A model generated the notes under the pieces. The model did not search any database and had not been told where the DNA came from. It saw only the letters and a list, made by a program, of their open reading frames with translations. The translations under genes were made by a program, and so were the position numbers. Positions 1 through 11,319 of a stretch of 64,000 nucleotides of DNA are shown here, one piece after another. Every line of letters begins with the position of its first letter. Position 1 is the first letter of the stretch. The stretch lies in NCBI GenBank assembly GCA_016169945.1, contig JADLSH010000195.1:1-64000 (forward strand), read 5' to 3'. The stretch comes from Trachythela sp. YZ-2020. Lineage: Eukaryota > Cnidaria > Anthozoa > Malacalcyonacea > Clavulariidae.

Positions 1-76
1 GGAGATCGTTATAGCAGGTAGATCGTTGACATAAATTCCAAACAAAAATGAGTGACGTAAGAATGGGCCTTGAGGC

Positions 77-316
77 TTATACTCCATGAGTTAGTGCTAT
101 GACTGGAGAAATGGTTGACCTTATCCGGTACATGCATTGTATAAAGTTCTGTCCCGATAAATAATCTTTCAAACCACATTTGATTACTGGTGGTGACGCT
201 CCTGCGCATTTTAACTTATGCAGGAGGATCTTGTGATTGATGCTGTCATAAGCTTTAAGACAAGTCCTAATAAAACAAAGAGCTGTTACATGTTTGTTGT
301 CCATTGCTTCCAACAT
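77..316 (-). pseudogene. LINE reverse transcriptase fragment (motif A region)
   Basis: The translation contains KAYDSINHKILLHKLKCAG, the block around and just after the first catalytic Asp of LINE reverse transcriptases (usual form KAFDTINH..LL.KL). The usual phenylalanine before the Asp is tyrosine. It is the downstream continuation of the endonuclease fragment at 1352-1815. Only about 80 residues are open and no catalytic YADD block is seen before the window edge. Confidence 0.8.
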
Positions 317-1351
317 CTTATCCGTAATAAAAATGTTAAAAGTTTCGCATTGAGTGAGTATTTATTCCATTTTGATGTCGTGTGATAAGCGTTGGTTCTC
401 CTGTTTATATGACCCAAATTGATCAAGAAGGTGCAAACTCTTCTTCCACTAGACCTTTGATAAAACTTCTAAAAGGAGAGGGGTCGATTGTTGGACGAGT
501 CTGGCGACGCCATCTTTAATAAAAGAGTATCACCTCCGATAATTTCCATAAGTCAGAAACACACCTTGGACTGAGAAGGAACAAAGTTAATTATATTCGT
601 GAGAGGTCCCAAGATGACGGGTAAACAATCTTGGCTTGACACCGCAATGTTAACTTCTGTCAGGCCCCGGTGATTTGTTTCTAGGCATATCTGCGTAATA
701 ATTCGTCGAATTCTTTGAACAAGTAACAGAGTTCAAATTTAAACTGTTCTTCCATAGGATAGGATACGTCGTTCAACAGGGGTCAGATAGCACAATATTA
801 TTTTTGTTTGCTAGGTCTAAAGCTGCAGTGGCAGTGATTTTACCGACTGAAGTAAAATATTTGTTAAAGTCTTCAACAACCGTCTTGAGTTCTTTCGTAT
901 AAAGTGTTTTTCCTTCTCTTTCTGGGTATCGAATTATTTATTATTTTCCAAAGTGAACCTGGATTGTTCTTGTTAGCTTTAACTTCATCAGATAAAATGA
1001 TTTATTGCTGACTCCTTCAGTATAACTTTAACTTTATTACGAGATTCTCTGTACTTTTCCCAATCCCTCTTACAACGTGATTTTAAAAATCTCTGATGTA
1101 ATTTGTCTCGAAGTTATCATAAGTTCTTTCGTGTCTGGCGTAACGAATGTGTTAGTACGGCTCCTAATTTTGATTGTTTTAATTGGTGCGTGGAGGTTTA
1201 ATGTTGATTGAATCGTTTCCTTAAGTGCTTTCGTTTTTGCGTTTACATCTGCTTCGGTAAATATCGATAACAAACAATCAGATTTCGTAGCCAGTTCAGT
1301 GGAAAATACTGTAGGATCATAATTTCTGTAACTTCTCACCGTGATATAACG

Positions 1352-1815
1352 TCAGGGTATCTTTGGGACCTTCAGTTTCGTTATTACATAAATTGGAAAA
1401 TGATCACTGATTGAGGAATGTAAAACTCCACTTTCGAGGATTGCGGCTTCTGTAGAAACTAATATAATATCAATAAGCGATTGCGACGTGTCTGTAATCC
1501 TTGTTGGATCCTTTATTATTTGCTTGAGATTTACATCATCACAAAGTTCTGTAATAACTCTTTTTTCCGGGCCCTCTTTCAATAAGTTACAGTTCAAATC
1601 ACCAAGAATAAAAATTGGTTTGTTCATAGTGAGTGCCTGTATACTGTATAATTTGGTCTGAGATCGTCCTGAATACAATTAAGCGGGCTATCAGGTGGTC
1701 TATAGGTCACGCATATTATTATTGTCTTCATCTTCTTATTTTGAAGCTTAATCCAGAGTTGTTGGAAGTTTGACTCTGATGTTTGTGTCAAGTCGTTTAA
1801 TATAGTTACTTTCAT
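1352..1815 (-). pseudogene. LINE APE endonuclease C-terminal half, frameshifted
   Basis: One frame (1624-1815) carries VTYRPPDSPLN and the overlapping frame (1352-1678) carries ILGDLNCNLL, followed by a SISDHFPIY motif near its end. These are the GDLN and SDH signatures of the AP-endonuclease domain that nicks target DNA for LINE insertion. The two motifs lie in different frames, so at least one indel has occurred. The N-terminal half of the domain is not recognisable. Confidence 0.85.
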
Positions 1816-2424
1816 AGTTTTTTTGACATATGCACAGACTCCTCCGCCTTTTTTATGTAGTCTATCAAGTCTGTAACATACTAACTACCATGGGAGGAAT
1901 AATAGCACAACTGTCATGCTTGCTCTGCATCAGTGAGTTCTGATTGTAGATATAAAACCACGTCGTTATTCGCCATGCTGCCCGTCGTTCGCATTAATCT
2001 TGTTGGGTCTTGTTCTTGTGCCGAAGGAGGTCTCGCATCGACATATTTAGCATTCGAATCGCCTAAGTTCTCGCACCGTCCATAACACCGTCCAAAACAC
2101 TTCGCATATTATGTAAATTTTTATTCTTGCAGAATTTCGTGTTTATTCAGTTGAAACATTCGGCAAAGTGACACACTTGACGTTATATAGCGCGCTTTAC
2201 CTATGGTCATTGAAATATGATTGGCAATAGAGTCATTCGATTGGCTGAGCAAATTGCATTCGTATTGCACATGTCCGGACATACTTTGAACTTTGATCAG
2301 AGATATTTTCTTGTGAATTTAGTGGTGTTGACAGGCTTTTCCCACTTGTTGTATAGTAAAACAAGCCTCAAGTTAATGTGTTGTCTCATTAACTTAAATT
2401 TATACATTGTGATCTATAAATTGG

Positions 2425-2616
2425 CTATAGTAAACAAAATAGTGCCCAATTTACTGGTTCCAGACTAGAAACAAATTTCCCTATTTTTACACGCTGCTTC
2501 CGGCCAGTAAGGAAATTTCTTACCCATGCAATGAGGATTGGATCTATTTCCATTCCTTCCATTTTTAGTGCAAAGTTTTTAACTTTGCAGTATTGTGATG
2601 AGGGGCGAAAATTCAC
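2425..2616 (-). pseudogene. short LINE reverse transcriptase fragment
   Basis: Residues resembling the RT segment between motifs A and B are present: KMEGMEIDPILIAWVRNFL then TGRKQRVKIG. This is a second, independent LINE scrap next to a TACATACATAGA tandem repeat. Too little remains to assign a clade. Confidence 0.75.
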
Positions 2617-2715
2617 ACGAGCGATACATACATAGATACATACATAGATACATACATAGATACATACATAGATACATCATAGTGTAAACTTTCCGGGGGG
2701 TGTTTGCGAAGATTC
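2565..2715. repeat. dispersed repeat with TACATACATAGA tandem core
   Basis: A 12-bp unit (TACATACATAGA) is repeated about 4.5 times at 2624-2678. The flanks (TTTTTAGTGCAAAGTTT on the left, AGTGTAAACTTTCCGGGG on the right) recur at 16695-16815 around a shorter ATACAT-rich core. The two loci are therefore copies of one dispersed repeat with a variable simple-repeat centre. Confidence 0.7.
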
Positions 2716-2785
2716 TCTATTAATACCGTATCTGTTAAAGTTGTTAAACTTTGGGGTTGAAACTTTTTTAAGCACTTTCAAGTTA

Positions 2786-3151
2786 TCTTATAGCTCAATT
2801 CGGTTGTATTCATGCAGTGTTTAATTAGATTTACGAACACCATTTGGGTTGTGGTATTAAACGTCTACATCATAACAATCGTTTTATATATAATATTGGG
2901 TGCTAACTCCCCCGGTAGCTATGAACACGTGCGTTCAAGTCCACTGTCTAATAATATCACGGAACGAAAATACGAAATTTCGAAATATTTACCGCACAAT
3001 GGTGGCAGCAGGGAGTGGGAATGTGATGGAAATACGATCAAATTTATAAATAAACGTTTTCATTTTGGCCTTTTGGATTAGTAGTGCGTTTTGTCATTTA
3101 TATATTCAATAGACAATACTGAATGGGTCGAATATTCATTATTGCAATATT
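2786..3151 (+). repeat. 365-bp dispersed repeat, copy 1
   Basis: This segment matches, in inverted orientation, 52190-52556 with only scattered differences. An 89-codon ORF (2812-3081) is open in this copy but resembles no family I know, and the other copy is not open across it. At 52 kb the repeat abuts a minus-strand LINE fragment; here it does not. Confidence 0.8.
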
Positions 3152-4495
3152 TTTTTCTTGTATTCATTTGCCGATTTGATATAAATATTGACTAATATTG
3201 ACTATAAATAACTGCCGTGCGGACTGCCTGCATGTATTCCGTAGAGTACGTAGACGGTAGTAAATATTTATATTGTTAAACAAACAAACATTAAACAGGG
3301 CTGAACAAGGAATCTCAAACCAGCTTGAACAACATAATACCAAAATAATACCTCGTATAAGTAGTAATTATTTGATGCAAAAATATATTCAGTAATTCAA
3401 TATGAGGCCAGCCAAAATGTTTTGTTCACGCTGTCGCTGAGCCTGATTTTTACTTATACATACAATAACATTGAAATCCCTGAATTAGGCAAATAATTAA
3501 TAAAATAAGCTTCGACGCTAAAATTCTCACAACTATACATTCTGCACAGATTCCGGTAGTAAGAATGTAAGATTCCAGGTTTATGTTAAAGTGTTGCATC
3601 AGCCATTGTTTATATTAATGCGCAGCTACAATTCTTGGTTTCACTTTACAAATATTTTATCAAGTGTAATATTTGTGTCTTATATATTCACTTTTTTTGT
3701 CGAGAAGATGGACATTTTTTCTGTGAGATTGACGACAATCCCTTCACTCGTCAGGGAGGTGATAGAGCTTTATTTAAAAGCGAAAGACGAGGAGATAACC
3801 CACGCGTTGTCGACACAGACTTTGATTGCAAGTCTAGCATCAGTTGGGTGCAAAATTGTGGTCTCTTGATCGAAGCAATCTAACGAGCAATCTTACGAGC
3901 AATCTTACAAGCAAATCAATACTTATCAATGCCAAATCAAAACCTATAATACAAACGAGAATCTAGTATTTCTAAATATTAACAAGGAAGTAAGTCGCGA
4001 TTTTGAGGTTGACCTTGGGAAATATAAAACAAATGTCAACGAGACTAAAAATATGTCACAATCTTTACAATACAAAATCAAATGAACTTATATTAAAGCC
4101 GGACAAGAACGCATGCATATGACTCGCCGTTCATGCATGCATTTTATACGATGGTATAGTCTATAGATGTCAAATACTGATTCCAAATATTAAAAGGGGA
4201 AATAAAGAATTCAAAAATTGTGATGTACGATTGAACAAAATGTATTTGGCTGTCTACAGTGTTGACAACTTGACATACTTCCATTCAACCATGCAGTGTT
4301 TGCTGACTTTATATAATAGCTATATAATTTCATTTCAACAGTTTTATGAACCGCCGCGTATGTACATGCACAGCAATTACGCATGTACAGACCACGCTTG
4401 TCCTCCAGTTAGTCGATATAATGTGACATAGATTTTTCCCCTTTGAAAGTGAAACTTCCTTGGATCACTACTTCCTTGGATCACTAGTTCTGATA
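3152..4495. other. no supported gene
   Basis: AT-rich sequence. Two overlapping ORFs of about 85 codons (3591-3883) are open, one containing EIDDNPFTRQGGDRALFKSE, but neither matches a family I recognise, and flanking splice signals are weak. AATCTTACGAGC repeats twice near 3885-3910. No RNA gene was seen. Confidence 0.4.
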
Positions 4496-5234
4496 AGGAT
4501 ATGATGATTTATCCTATCAAATGCTTTGCTAAAATCCAGCAGCAGGATTCTTACGCATTAGTCAGGTTGCTCAGAAAGGCTGTAGAATTGATGGAAGAAG
4601 GACACAAGTGCATGTGTTGTGGACTGTTTCGGTAGAGATCCAAATTGCCTTCGATCAATTAAATTATTAATCTGAGTCATAATCCACTCGGCAACAAAAT
4701 TCTCTATAGCCGTTGAGAGGATATAAATCAGCAGTCAAGGATATTGGGCGTAGGTCATTTTCAGCTTCTTTAACTACTTTGGTCTTCGCAATTGGGACTA
4801 CGCCAGCTTCCTTCCATAGGTCAGGAACTAAGCTCTCCTGAATAGATGCGTTAAAAATAGTTTCTTGTGAACATCTTGTGGAGAGATATAGTATTTCTTT
4901 AAATTATAATCCATAGCATTGGCTACGTTATTTTTGAGCTCGGGTAAAGGTGGCAAAGAATTTGTGGTAGAAAGGAAACCGAGGTTAATATGTGTTGCCA
5001 GTTTTTTCGAGTGGACCTATTTTCCTGACACGATCATACTATAGATAAAGTCTTATTTGTTTGGCGGCCAGAGAGTTGGTTAATAGATTTCCACCATAGC
5101 GCTGAATTATCACAATTCTTAACCTTCTTCTCAAGAAGGAGCTCCAATGTTCTAAACAACTTATCAAATGAACCAATACATATATGTAAAATAGTTACAC
5201 ACACTTGTAGTTGTAACATACATGTTGCAACCAC
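4496..5234 (-). pseudogene. LINE reverse transcriptase remnant
   Basis: Minus-strand translation at about 4508-4545 reads LLLDFSKAFDRI, the canonical RT motif A. The 5034-5234 ORF ends with NSALWWKSINQLSGRQ, typical of the linker between endonuclease and RT in Jockey-like LINEs, and lies upstream as expected. The stretch between is riddled with frameshifts. It is independent of the LINE at 1-2010. Confidence 0.8.
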
Positions 5235-5524
5235 TAGTGCTTGTAACTAATAAGTATTTTCATTTATCATTTGTATGTGCATGGTTTACAAGCCAGGGTA
5301 CAGGTATATATGAGGCAGGGTCAATGGCGTGCTGGCTTGTGTTCGCCAGGGGAGGCCAGCTGCAAATTTGGCGCCCCCTTGTAATATGTGTATGGTTGAG
5401 CGTCGTAGGCGCAAGACCTCTAGGGGGTCCGGGGGCATGCCCCCCCGGAAAATTTTTGAAATTTAGAGTCCCTAAAATGCCATTTCTTGCGTTTTGGGAG
5501 GCGATTTGACGGAATTCTGAGAAT

Positions 5525-6135
5525 TACAAACATCGTAAAAATAAAAATGCGCAAGAACCACACATTCAAGAGTTTGAATAAATCAGTATATAATTCATAG
5601 AAGGACGTACTTAGTTTTTTTCGTAAACAAAGAAAAATAGACGGCGAACATTCATGAAGTAGACGGCGATCTTACCAGTGATCGTAAGCCAAATCACTTC
5701 ACATTTTTTCAGTTTAGATATAGGTAATGAGAACCATAATGGTGGTAAATAATTTATAATTGTAACAACAGTCCCTAAGTGAGCTGCGAAGTGGAAAACT
5801 TAAGTGTGAAATATGATAGTGTATTGACCATGTGTTGGAAGGCAAGACAATGTTTTATTGTTATGTCGAATGTAAAAAAGTTATAAAAGTAAAATGTTTA
5901 TATGAATGTAGACCTAAAAAATGAGAGTATGTGAGTTATAAGTGAAACATAAAGGTTGAGTTTGTAGTGTATGTAAGGTTTATGTGTGTTTTGATGTAAG
6001 TGTAAATGTGGTGTATAAAAATGTGCCTCAGGCTCATACGATGATACGAGACTGGTCACGCTGTACTGAAAATCTTGTATAGAGGCATGTAAAATTAGTT
6101 AAAGAGAAGAAGGAAATATATGTATGTATTTCAGA
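5525..6135. other. hAT interior, no gene seen
   Basis: AT-rich sequence between the left hAT terminus and the Penelope hammerhead. No ORF of note; G and T are strongly favoured over C on the + strand in 5790-6130, as on the downstream side of the minus-strand Penelope copy. Confidence 0.4.
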
Positions 6136-6179
6136 ATCCCCGTACGCGTTTCGTCCCTCATGGACTCGTCAGCGGGGAT
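6136..6179 (-). ncRNA. hammerhead ribozyme, Penelope type
   Basis: Reading the minus strand, a 7-bp stem I (AUCCCCG with CGGGGAU) encloses the invariant CUGACGA, a 4-bp stem II (GUCC/GGAC, loop AUGAG), GAAA, and a 2-bp stem III (AC/GU with a GC loop), then the cleavage triplet GUA. All conserved core bases are present. The very short stem III is the form known from Penelope-like retroelement terminal repeats, and the ribozyme lies downstream of a Penelope RT fragment on the same strand. Confidence 0.88.
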
Positions 6180-7129
6180 CAGGGTTGGCACATGTTTGAG
6201 AAAGATAGAAGAGAGAATTTTGAAGGCAAACAAGGATAAACAAAAATAATATATGTATGATATAAAAGTTGTAGTGTCATACCAAACTCGTTGTTGTTCT
6301 TATGTAGACCGATGCGACGGGCCATTGTGGAAAGTTGTAGAATATTTTCTTTGTAGCTACGAGAGCGCTTGTTTAGAACTGTCTTGCTTAAGATCAGTGG
6401 GCAGAAAGGGCGATTGCTGAATTTGCGTTAGTATAAATTGCGTGTGTTCTGTCATGCGTATTGGGGCTGTAATTGTAATATGTGGATAGTGGGGGTGAAT
6501 AGAGGATATGGATTGTGATGGAGGGATGCGATTGTGTATGTAGCAAGCAAGTAGATGTACTTAATGTAGTATTTGTAGATTGGCAATTATTTGTGTGTGC
6601 GACGTTAAATTTGTGGATTTATATTTGAATAAGTGTGTTTTGGCTTATATCAAGAAGTTAAAAGTCTTAGGTTAATGATGTCAAGGAAGGAAGTTAAATT
6701 ATATCTTGTAAAAGTCGCCATAATTGGTGAGTGCCTGTATACAAGGAGAAATTTGTACAACAATTTGTGTTATAATGAAAATAATTTTACAAAAATAGAA
6801 ATGTGTGCATACATAGTTGTTGGGATTGAACATATAACATATGGTAATTAATTGTGGTAAAAATTATTGCATATAACTATTTTTAACACAGTTGTAATTG
6901 TTATATGTCTTCTTGAAATATAAGGCTATGTGGTGTACAATTTCATGTGTATTTATGTACAATTATAATTGTTTCAAAGTGAATTGTTTGGTATGTGGTG
7001 GCTAGCTAGATCTTCACAATGGATATATCCATATATGTACAATTAATTGTTTGTACAATGATTATAGTAGTTTTAGGAAAGCTATTTAAGGTTCTTATCC
7101 TTTTATATGTCCACTGTGATTCTGTTGTC

Positions 7130-8007
7130 AATTTATCTCGTTCTTTCCAACCATCAGATAATTGAAGGCGTGTGATGCATGGGGTTAGAAATCTTGAGTT
7201 CCTTGTGAATTCCTTTGTTATAATCCAATGTGCCCAATGTGTGTGTTTGCCTGTTTTGTATCGCTTTTTGTAAGGTGGATTTTGTAGATGATGGGGTCAT
7301 TTATTAGGTATTTAACCATTGGTCAATGGTGTGTTAGGTTAGTCAGGTCTTGTGTATTCAAATTATTTTTTGTTATTATTAGTTTTGAGTTTTGCCGTTA
7401 CAAGTGTGTCTTTGAGATTTCTATTTCTTTGATACGCTACAATTGGAGGTTCTTGCCATAGAATTTGCAATGTAGGATCATTTTCAATGATGCTCCAGTG
7501 TTTGCGTAATATTTGTGCAATGTATTTAGTATTGTTATTGTATGGTATTGTGAATATAGGGCTGTTGTTTGTTTTGGGTGTCTTGTCCTTGTTAAGTAAT
7601 TCATGTTGAGTGAATTGTAATGCTTTGTTGAAATTTGCTATTATGTTGTCATGTTTGTGTCCACGGTGGATGAGTGCAACAAGTAGATGGTTCAGTCGTT
7701 GTTGTAGTTTGTCGTTGTCAGTGATAATACGTCTGTACCGTAGTGCCTGGCTGTAAATAACTGCATTTCTGCATGCTTGAGGGTGGAACGAGTTTTGGTG
7801 TAATAGGAGGGTTCTGTCCGTTGGCTTAATGTATAGATCTGATTCAAGTTTATTGTTGGAGTTGATGTAGATGGTTGTGTCGAGAAAGTTAACTGATTTA
7901 TGTGAATATATGTAATCAAATTTTATTGTAGGGTGGAAATTGTTAATGTAGGTTAAAAATAGTTGGAGTTTTTCAATTCCATGAGTCCAGATTGCAATAA
8001 TGTTGAA
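7130..8007 (-). pseudogene. Penelope-like element reverse transcriptase, C-terminal part
   Basis: About 210 codons are continuously open from 8007 to near 7380. Blocks include IIAIWTHGIEKLQLFL, INNFHPTIKF, FLDTTIYI, DLYIKPTDRT, LLLHQNSFHP and RNAVIYSQALRYRRI. This is the RT thumb region of Penelope-like elements. Just upstream the catalytic YxDD should occur, but the sequence changes to satellite at about 8008, so the copy is cut. Downstream, at about 7130-7330, degenerate pieces resemble the GIY-YIG endonuclease region (IIYKIHLTKSDTK, DGWKERDKLT) in shifted frames. A hammerhead ribozyme follows at 6136-6179. Confidence 0.85.
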
Positions 8008-8008
8008 T

Positions 8009-8940
8009 GTTGACCAGACTTAAACTTGGACACAATGTACCATACCTAAGTCCGCCATTCATAATTCTCCCAAAGAGCGAGAAGCCAAAACAAAGTCACG
8101 AACATCATGTCACGCATGCGTCATGCCATCTGTCACAAACCACATACATAATTATCCACATTCACCACACAGACCACACTTCATTCCTTCCGTACTACAT
8201 TGTCAATCAATGCCTCCACTTCATACAACAATTTTCATCTCTTTGTCCACTTCTTGATCCCACTGTCACAATCATCATGTCACACATGCGTCACGCCATC
8301 TGTCACACACCAAAACACCGTTATTCAGATTCACCACCATCCATCACAGACCACACTACACTCACTTCGTACCACATTGTCATGCCATCTGTCACAAACC
8401 ACATACATTATTATCCACATTCGCCAAACAGACCACACTTTATTCCTTCCGTACTACATTGTCAATCAATGCTTCCACTTCATACAACAATTTTCATCTC
8501 TTTGTCCACCTCTTGATCCCACTGTCACAATCATCATGTCACACATGCGTCACGCCATCTGTCACACACCAAAACACCATTATTCAGATTCACCACCATC
8601 CATCACAGACCACACTACACTCACTTCGTACCACATTGTCATGCCATCTGTCACAAACCACATACATAATTATCCACATTCGCCACACAGACCGCACTTC
8701 ATTCCTTCCGTACTACATTGTCAATCAATGCTTCCACTTCATACAACAATTTTCATCTCTTTGTCCACCTCTTGATCCCACTGTCACAATCACCATGTCA
8801 CACATGCGTCACGCCATCTGTCACACACCAAAACACCGTTATTCAGATTCACCACCATCCATCACAGACCACACTACACTCACTTCGTACCACATTGTCA
8901 AGTGATTCTTCCACTCAGCACAACAATTTTCACCACTGTA
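8009..8940 (+). repeat. 259-bp tandem satellite, about three units
   Basis: The block starting near CACTGTCACAATCATCATG recurs at 8262, 8521 and 8780, a period of 259 bp, with only a few substitutions between units. Unit length is not a multiple of three, so the overlapping ORFs of 87-191 codons across it are by-products of the C/A-rich strand. A lead-in block at 8009-8110 is repeated at 9131-9230, showing the array was once longer or duplicated. Confidence 0.92.
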
Positions 8941-9130
8941 CCCCTCCTCAACATCTGATCTCACTGGATTTCAAACCTTAATCGAAACCCCAATCTCGGC
9001 CAATACTACAGGAAAAGGTTAAGCATCAGCAACATGCCTTAACCAACCATTACTCACTCATTCCACATTCAGCAATATCTAACAACTCAGCAAATAAAGC
9101 ATTACAAAAATGGCTTGACAAACTAACCAG

Positions 9131-9450
9131 ATGTATGTTGACCAGACTGAAATTTGGACACAATGTGCCATACCCAAGTCCGCCATTCACAATTCTCCCA
9201 AAGAGCGAGAAGCCAAAACAAAGTCACGACAATCATGTCACACATACGTCACGCCATCTGTCACAAACCACATACATCATTATCCACATTCACCACACAG
9301 ACCGCAATTCACTCATTACGTACTACATTGTCAACCCGTGCTTCCACTTCGTACAACAATTTTCATCATAGTCCACATCTTGATACCACCGTCACGATCA
9401 CAGGTCACACATACGTCACACCATCTGTCACAACCCACATGCATCATTAG
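9131..9450 (+). repeat. diverged partial copy of the 259-bp satellite and its lead-in
   Basis: The sequence from TGTTGACCAGACT through the CAAAGTCACGA block and onward aligns with 8009-8160, then with the satellite unit (CACGCCATCTGTCACAAACC, TACATTGTCAA). Divergence is higher than within the main array. 8941-9130 between the two has no recognisable feature. Confidence 0.8.
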
Positions 9451-10300
9451 TCAGATTCACCAACAGCCCTCAAATTTTCCTTCCGTCTCAAGTTCTCAAC
9501 CCCCCACTGATAAATCCTTTCCGCTCGCGTCAACGCAAAGAGAAAATCAACTCAATCCTTCTCGTAAGTAAACTTCATTTTCACCGTATTTATTATCAAA
9601 TGTCTCGCATATAACACTTCAAATAGTTTATATAAACCACCCTCATCATCAACACTACATAAAAACCATTCTCACACACAATTCCACAATGTTTTTGCGC
9701 ACGAAATATCAACGCATATTTCGCGCGGACCACATGGTGTATTCATAAACCACCAAAATCAATATTTTTATGCAAGCACGTTGTTCCAAGACCTGCTAGC
9801 GGGTTAGAAACGTGCTGTCCCGGTTATGCTCGGAACCTGATGATAACATAACCAAGGTTTTAACAAAAAACGATATGGGACTTGGTCTGGGTGGCAAAAA
9901 CACACTGGCATTCACCCAGACCTTGGCATCATTCCACACATGATTGCACCCGGGTTTTGCCTACACAAACAACACACAAACTCATTTTATCACAGTTAAT
10001 ATCTATAATCTCATTATGTTACTGTTCTATATTTTCAATATGTTACTGTTCTATATTTTCATTATGTCATCTTCATATTATTCACACCACGAATCAAACA
10101 TTATACCATTTATCAAACAATAAACCATTCATCATACATCAAACCACTATAATTATCCAACACCTCACTTCAAACCATTAAGAAATAACTTAATATAGAC
10201 CCAATAGCTGTTCCAACTGGACAGGGTCCCCAAAACATGTTCCAGGATCCGAATACCTGCAACCACCAATTCGATCTGACCTAAACGAAAAATAAATAAA
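9451..10300. other. right interior of the hAT element, no gene seen
   Basis: No recognisable domain. A small hairpin (GGTCTGGGTG and CACCCAGACC) lies at about 9893-9940, and a short direct repeat of TATGTTACTGTTCTATATTT at 10014-10062. The open frames are short and C/A-rich. Confidence 0.4.
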
Positions 10301-10496
10301 CAGTGCGCTTTTGCGTGATTTTGTGCAATTTCGGCGCCCCATTTATGTTTTGGCGCCCCCTAAAAAGTCTTCGCGGGGGGGGGCATGCCCCCCCCCCCGG
10401 CCCCCCCTGCCAGCACGCCACTGGGCAGGGTACTGAGCGTGTTTTGGTTCACGAAATGCCAAAGAATGCTCAATATCATATAGATGGAGCAAATAT

Positions 10497-10628
10497 AGTT
10501 TTCGCGTACCTCAAGGTATTCACTACAGCCTGTTTCACGCAATAAGCGATCATCAAGCTCGCCTGCACTTGATGATCGCTTATTGCTTGAAACAGACTGT
10601 AGTGGTTACATTGACGTAAGCGAAAACT
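10497..10628. mobile_element. palindromic hairpin MITE
   Basis: Two arms of about 58 bp (TAGTTTTCGCGTACCTC... and ...GACGTAAGCGAAAACTA) are nearly perfect inverted copies around a 15-bp loop. The termini match those of the hairpin at 11392-11545. It lies immediately left of the hammerhead array. Each arm, read outwards, contains TTGATGATCGCTTATTG then GAAACAG, a weak echo of a hammerhead core. Confidence 0.85.
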
Positions 10629-10781
10629 ATGCGCGATAATGCAAAGCTCTAAGCGATAATGCAAAGCTCACTTCCTTGTGGTCGTATGAGCAATCTGGCC
10701 CCAAGACACTTCACGCATGTCTGGATGCGCATGTGTCTGAGTATTGTACCACATGCGCTTGGTGAGAGCAAGAGTATGGTG

Positions 10782-10789
10782 TATAAATA
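10782..10789 (+). promoter_or_regulatory. TATA-box-like motif in each retrozyme monomer
   Basis: TATAAATA lies about 45 bp upstream of each hammerhead core and is preserved in all three monomers (also about 11065 and 11280). Whether it drives transcription is inference; conservation between copies may simply reflect recent duplication. Confidence 0.35.
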
Positions 10790-10821
10790 CGAAGTCACTC
10801 GCATCTAGACTGCGTTACAAG

Positions 10822-10865
10822 CTGCACTGACGAGCCGTTGAACGGCGAAACATGCATGTCTGCAG
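10822..10865 (+). ncRNA. type I hammerhead ribozyme, array copy 1
   Basis: Stem I is CUGCA/UGCAG and the core is CUGACGA. Stem II is GCCG/CGGC with loop UUGAA, followed by GAAA. Stem III is ACAU/AUGU with a 2-nt loop (the ACAUGCAUGU stretch is self-complementary, allowing dimer pairing). The cleavage triplet is GUC. Every invariant position is intact. Confidence 0.93.
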
Positions 10866-11104
10866 ATTTAACTATATATACTCCTTCACTTGTGTTGTTG
10901 AGCACTCTGTGAGGTTAATTGGTGGCTATATAAGCTATAATGCAAAAGCTCACTTCCCTTGTGGTCGTTTGAGCACTCTGGCCCCAGGACACTTCACGCA
11001 TGTCTGGATGCGCATGTGTCTGAGTATTGTACCACATGCGCTTGGTGAGGGCAAGAGTATGGTGTATAAATACGAAGTCACTCGCATCTAGACTGCGTTA
11101 CAAG

Positions 11105-11147
11105 CTGCACTGACGAGCCGTTGAACGGCGAAACATGCATGTCTGCA
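11105..11147 (+). ncRNA. type I hammerhead ribozyme, array copy 2
   Basis: Identical to copy 1 through the core, stem II, GAAA and GUC. The 3' strand of stem I is UGCAA rather than UGCAG, losing one terminal pair because the next monomer begins directly at this point. Confidence 0.92.
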
Positions 11148-11319
11148 AAAGCTCACTTCCCTTGTGGTCGTTTGAGCACTCTGGCCCCAAGACACTTCAC
11201 GCATGTCTGGATGCGCATGTGTCTGAGTATTGTTCCACATGCGCTTGGTGAGGGTGAGGGTGAGGGCAAGAGTATGGTGTATAAATACGAATTCACTCGC
11301 ATCTAGGCTGCGTTACAAG

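Larger units (their letters stand above)
1..2010 (-). mobile_element. decayed LINE (non-LTR retrotransposon) fragment
   Basis: Minus-strand pieces of a LINE polyprotein occur in the expected order reading leftwards: APE-type endonuclease (1352-1815), linker (1070-1339) and reverse transcriptase (77-316). Frames are broken between pieces, so the copy is dead. The window edge cuts off the 3' side. The clade was not assigned; the motifs fit the Jockey/CR1-like group. Confidence 0.8.
5322..10423. mobile_element. hAT-type DNA transposon, 5.1 kb, with 8-bp TSD
   Basis: The ends are imperfect inverted repeats: CAATGGCGTGCTGGC on the left, and the complement of GCCAGCACGCCACTG on the right. Each is followed inward by a GGGGGCATGCCCCCC palindrome and TTTGGCGCCCC-like blocks. 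An identical 8-bp GGCAGGGT lies immediately outside each end (5314-5321 and 10424-10431). CAGTGGCG termini with 8-bp duplications are typical of the hAT superfamily. No hAT transposase ORF was recognised; the interior holds a Penelope-like fragment and a satellite, so this copy is probably non-autonomous. Confidence 0.85.

Noticed and set aside
8007..8905. Overlapping plus-strand ORFs of 87-191 codons rich in His, Ser and Thr
   Set aside because: They lie wholly in the 259-bp satellite, restart each period and shift frame because 259 is not a multiple of three. They are repeat artefacts.
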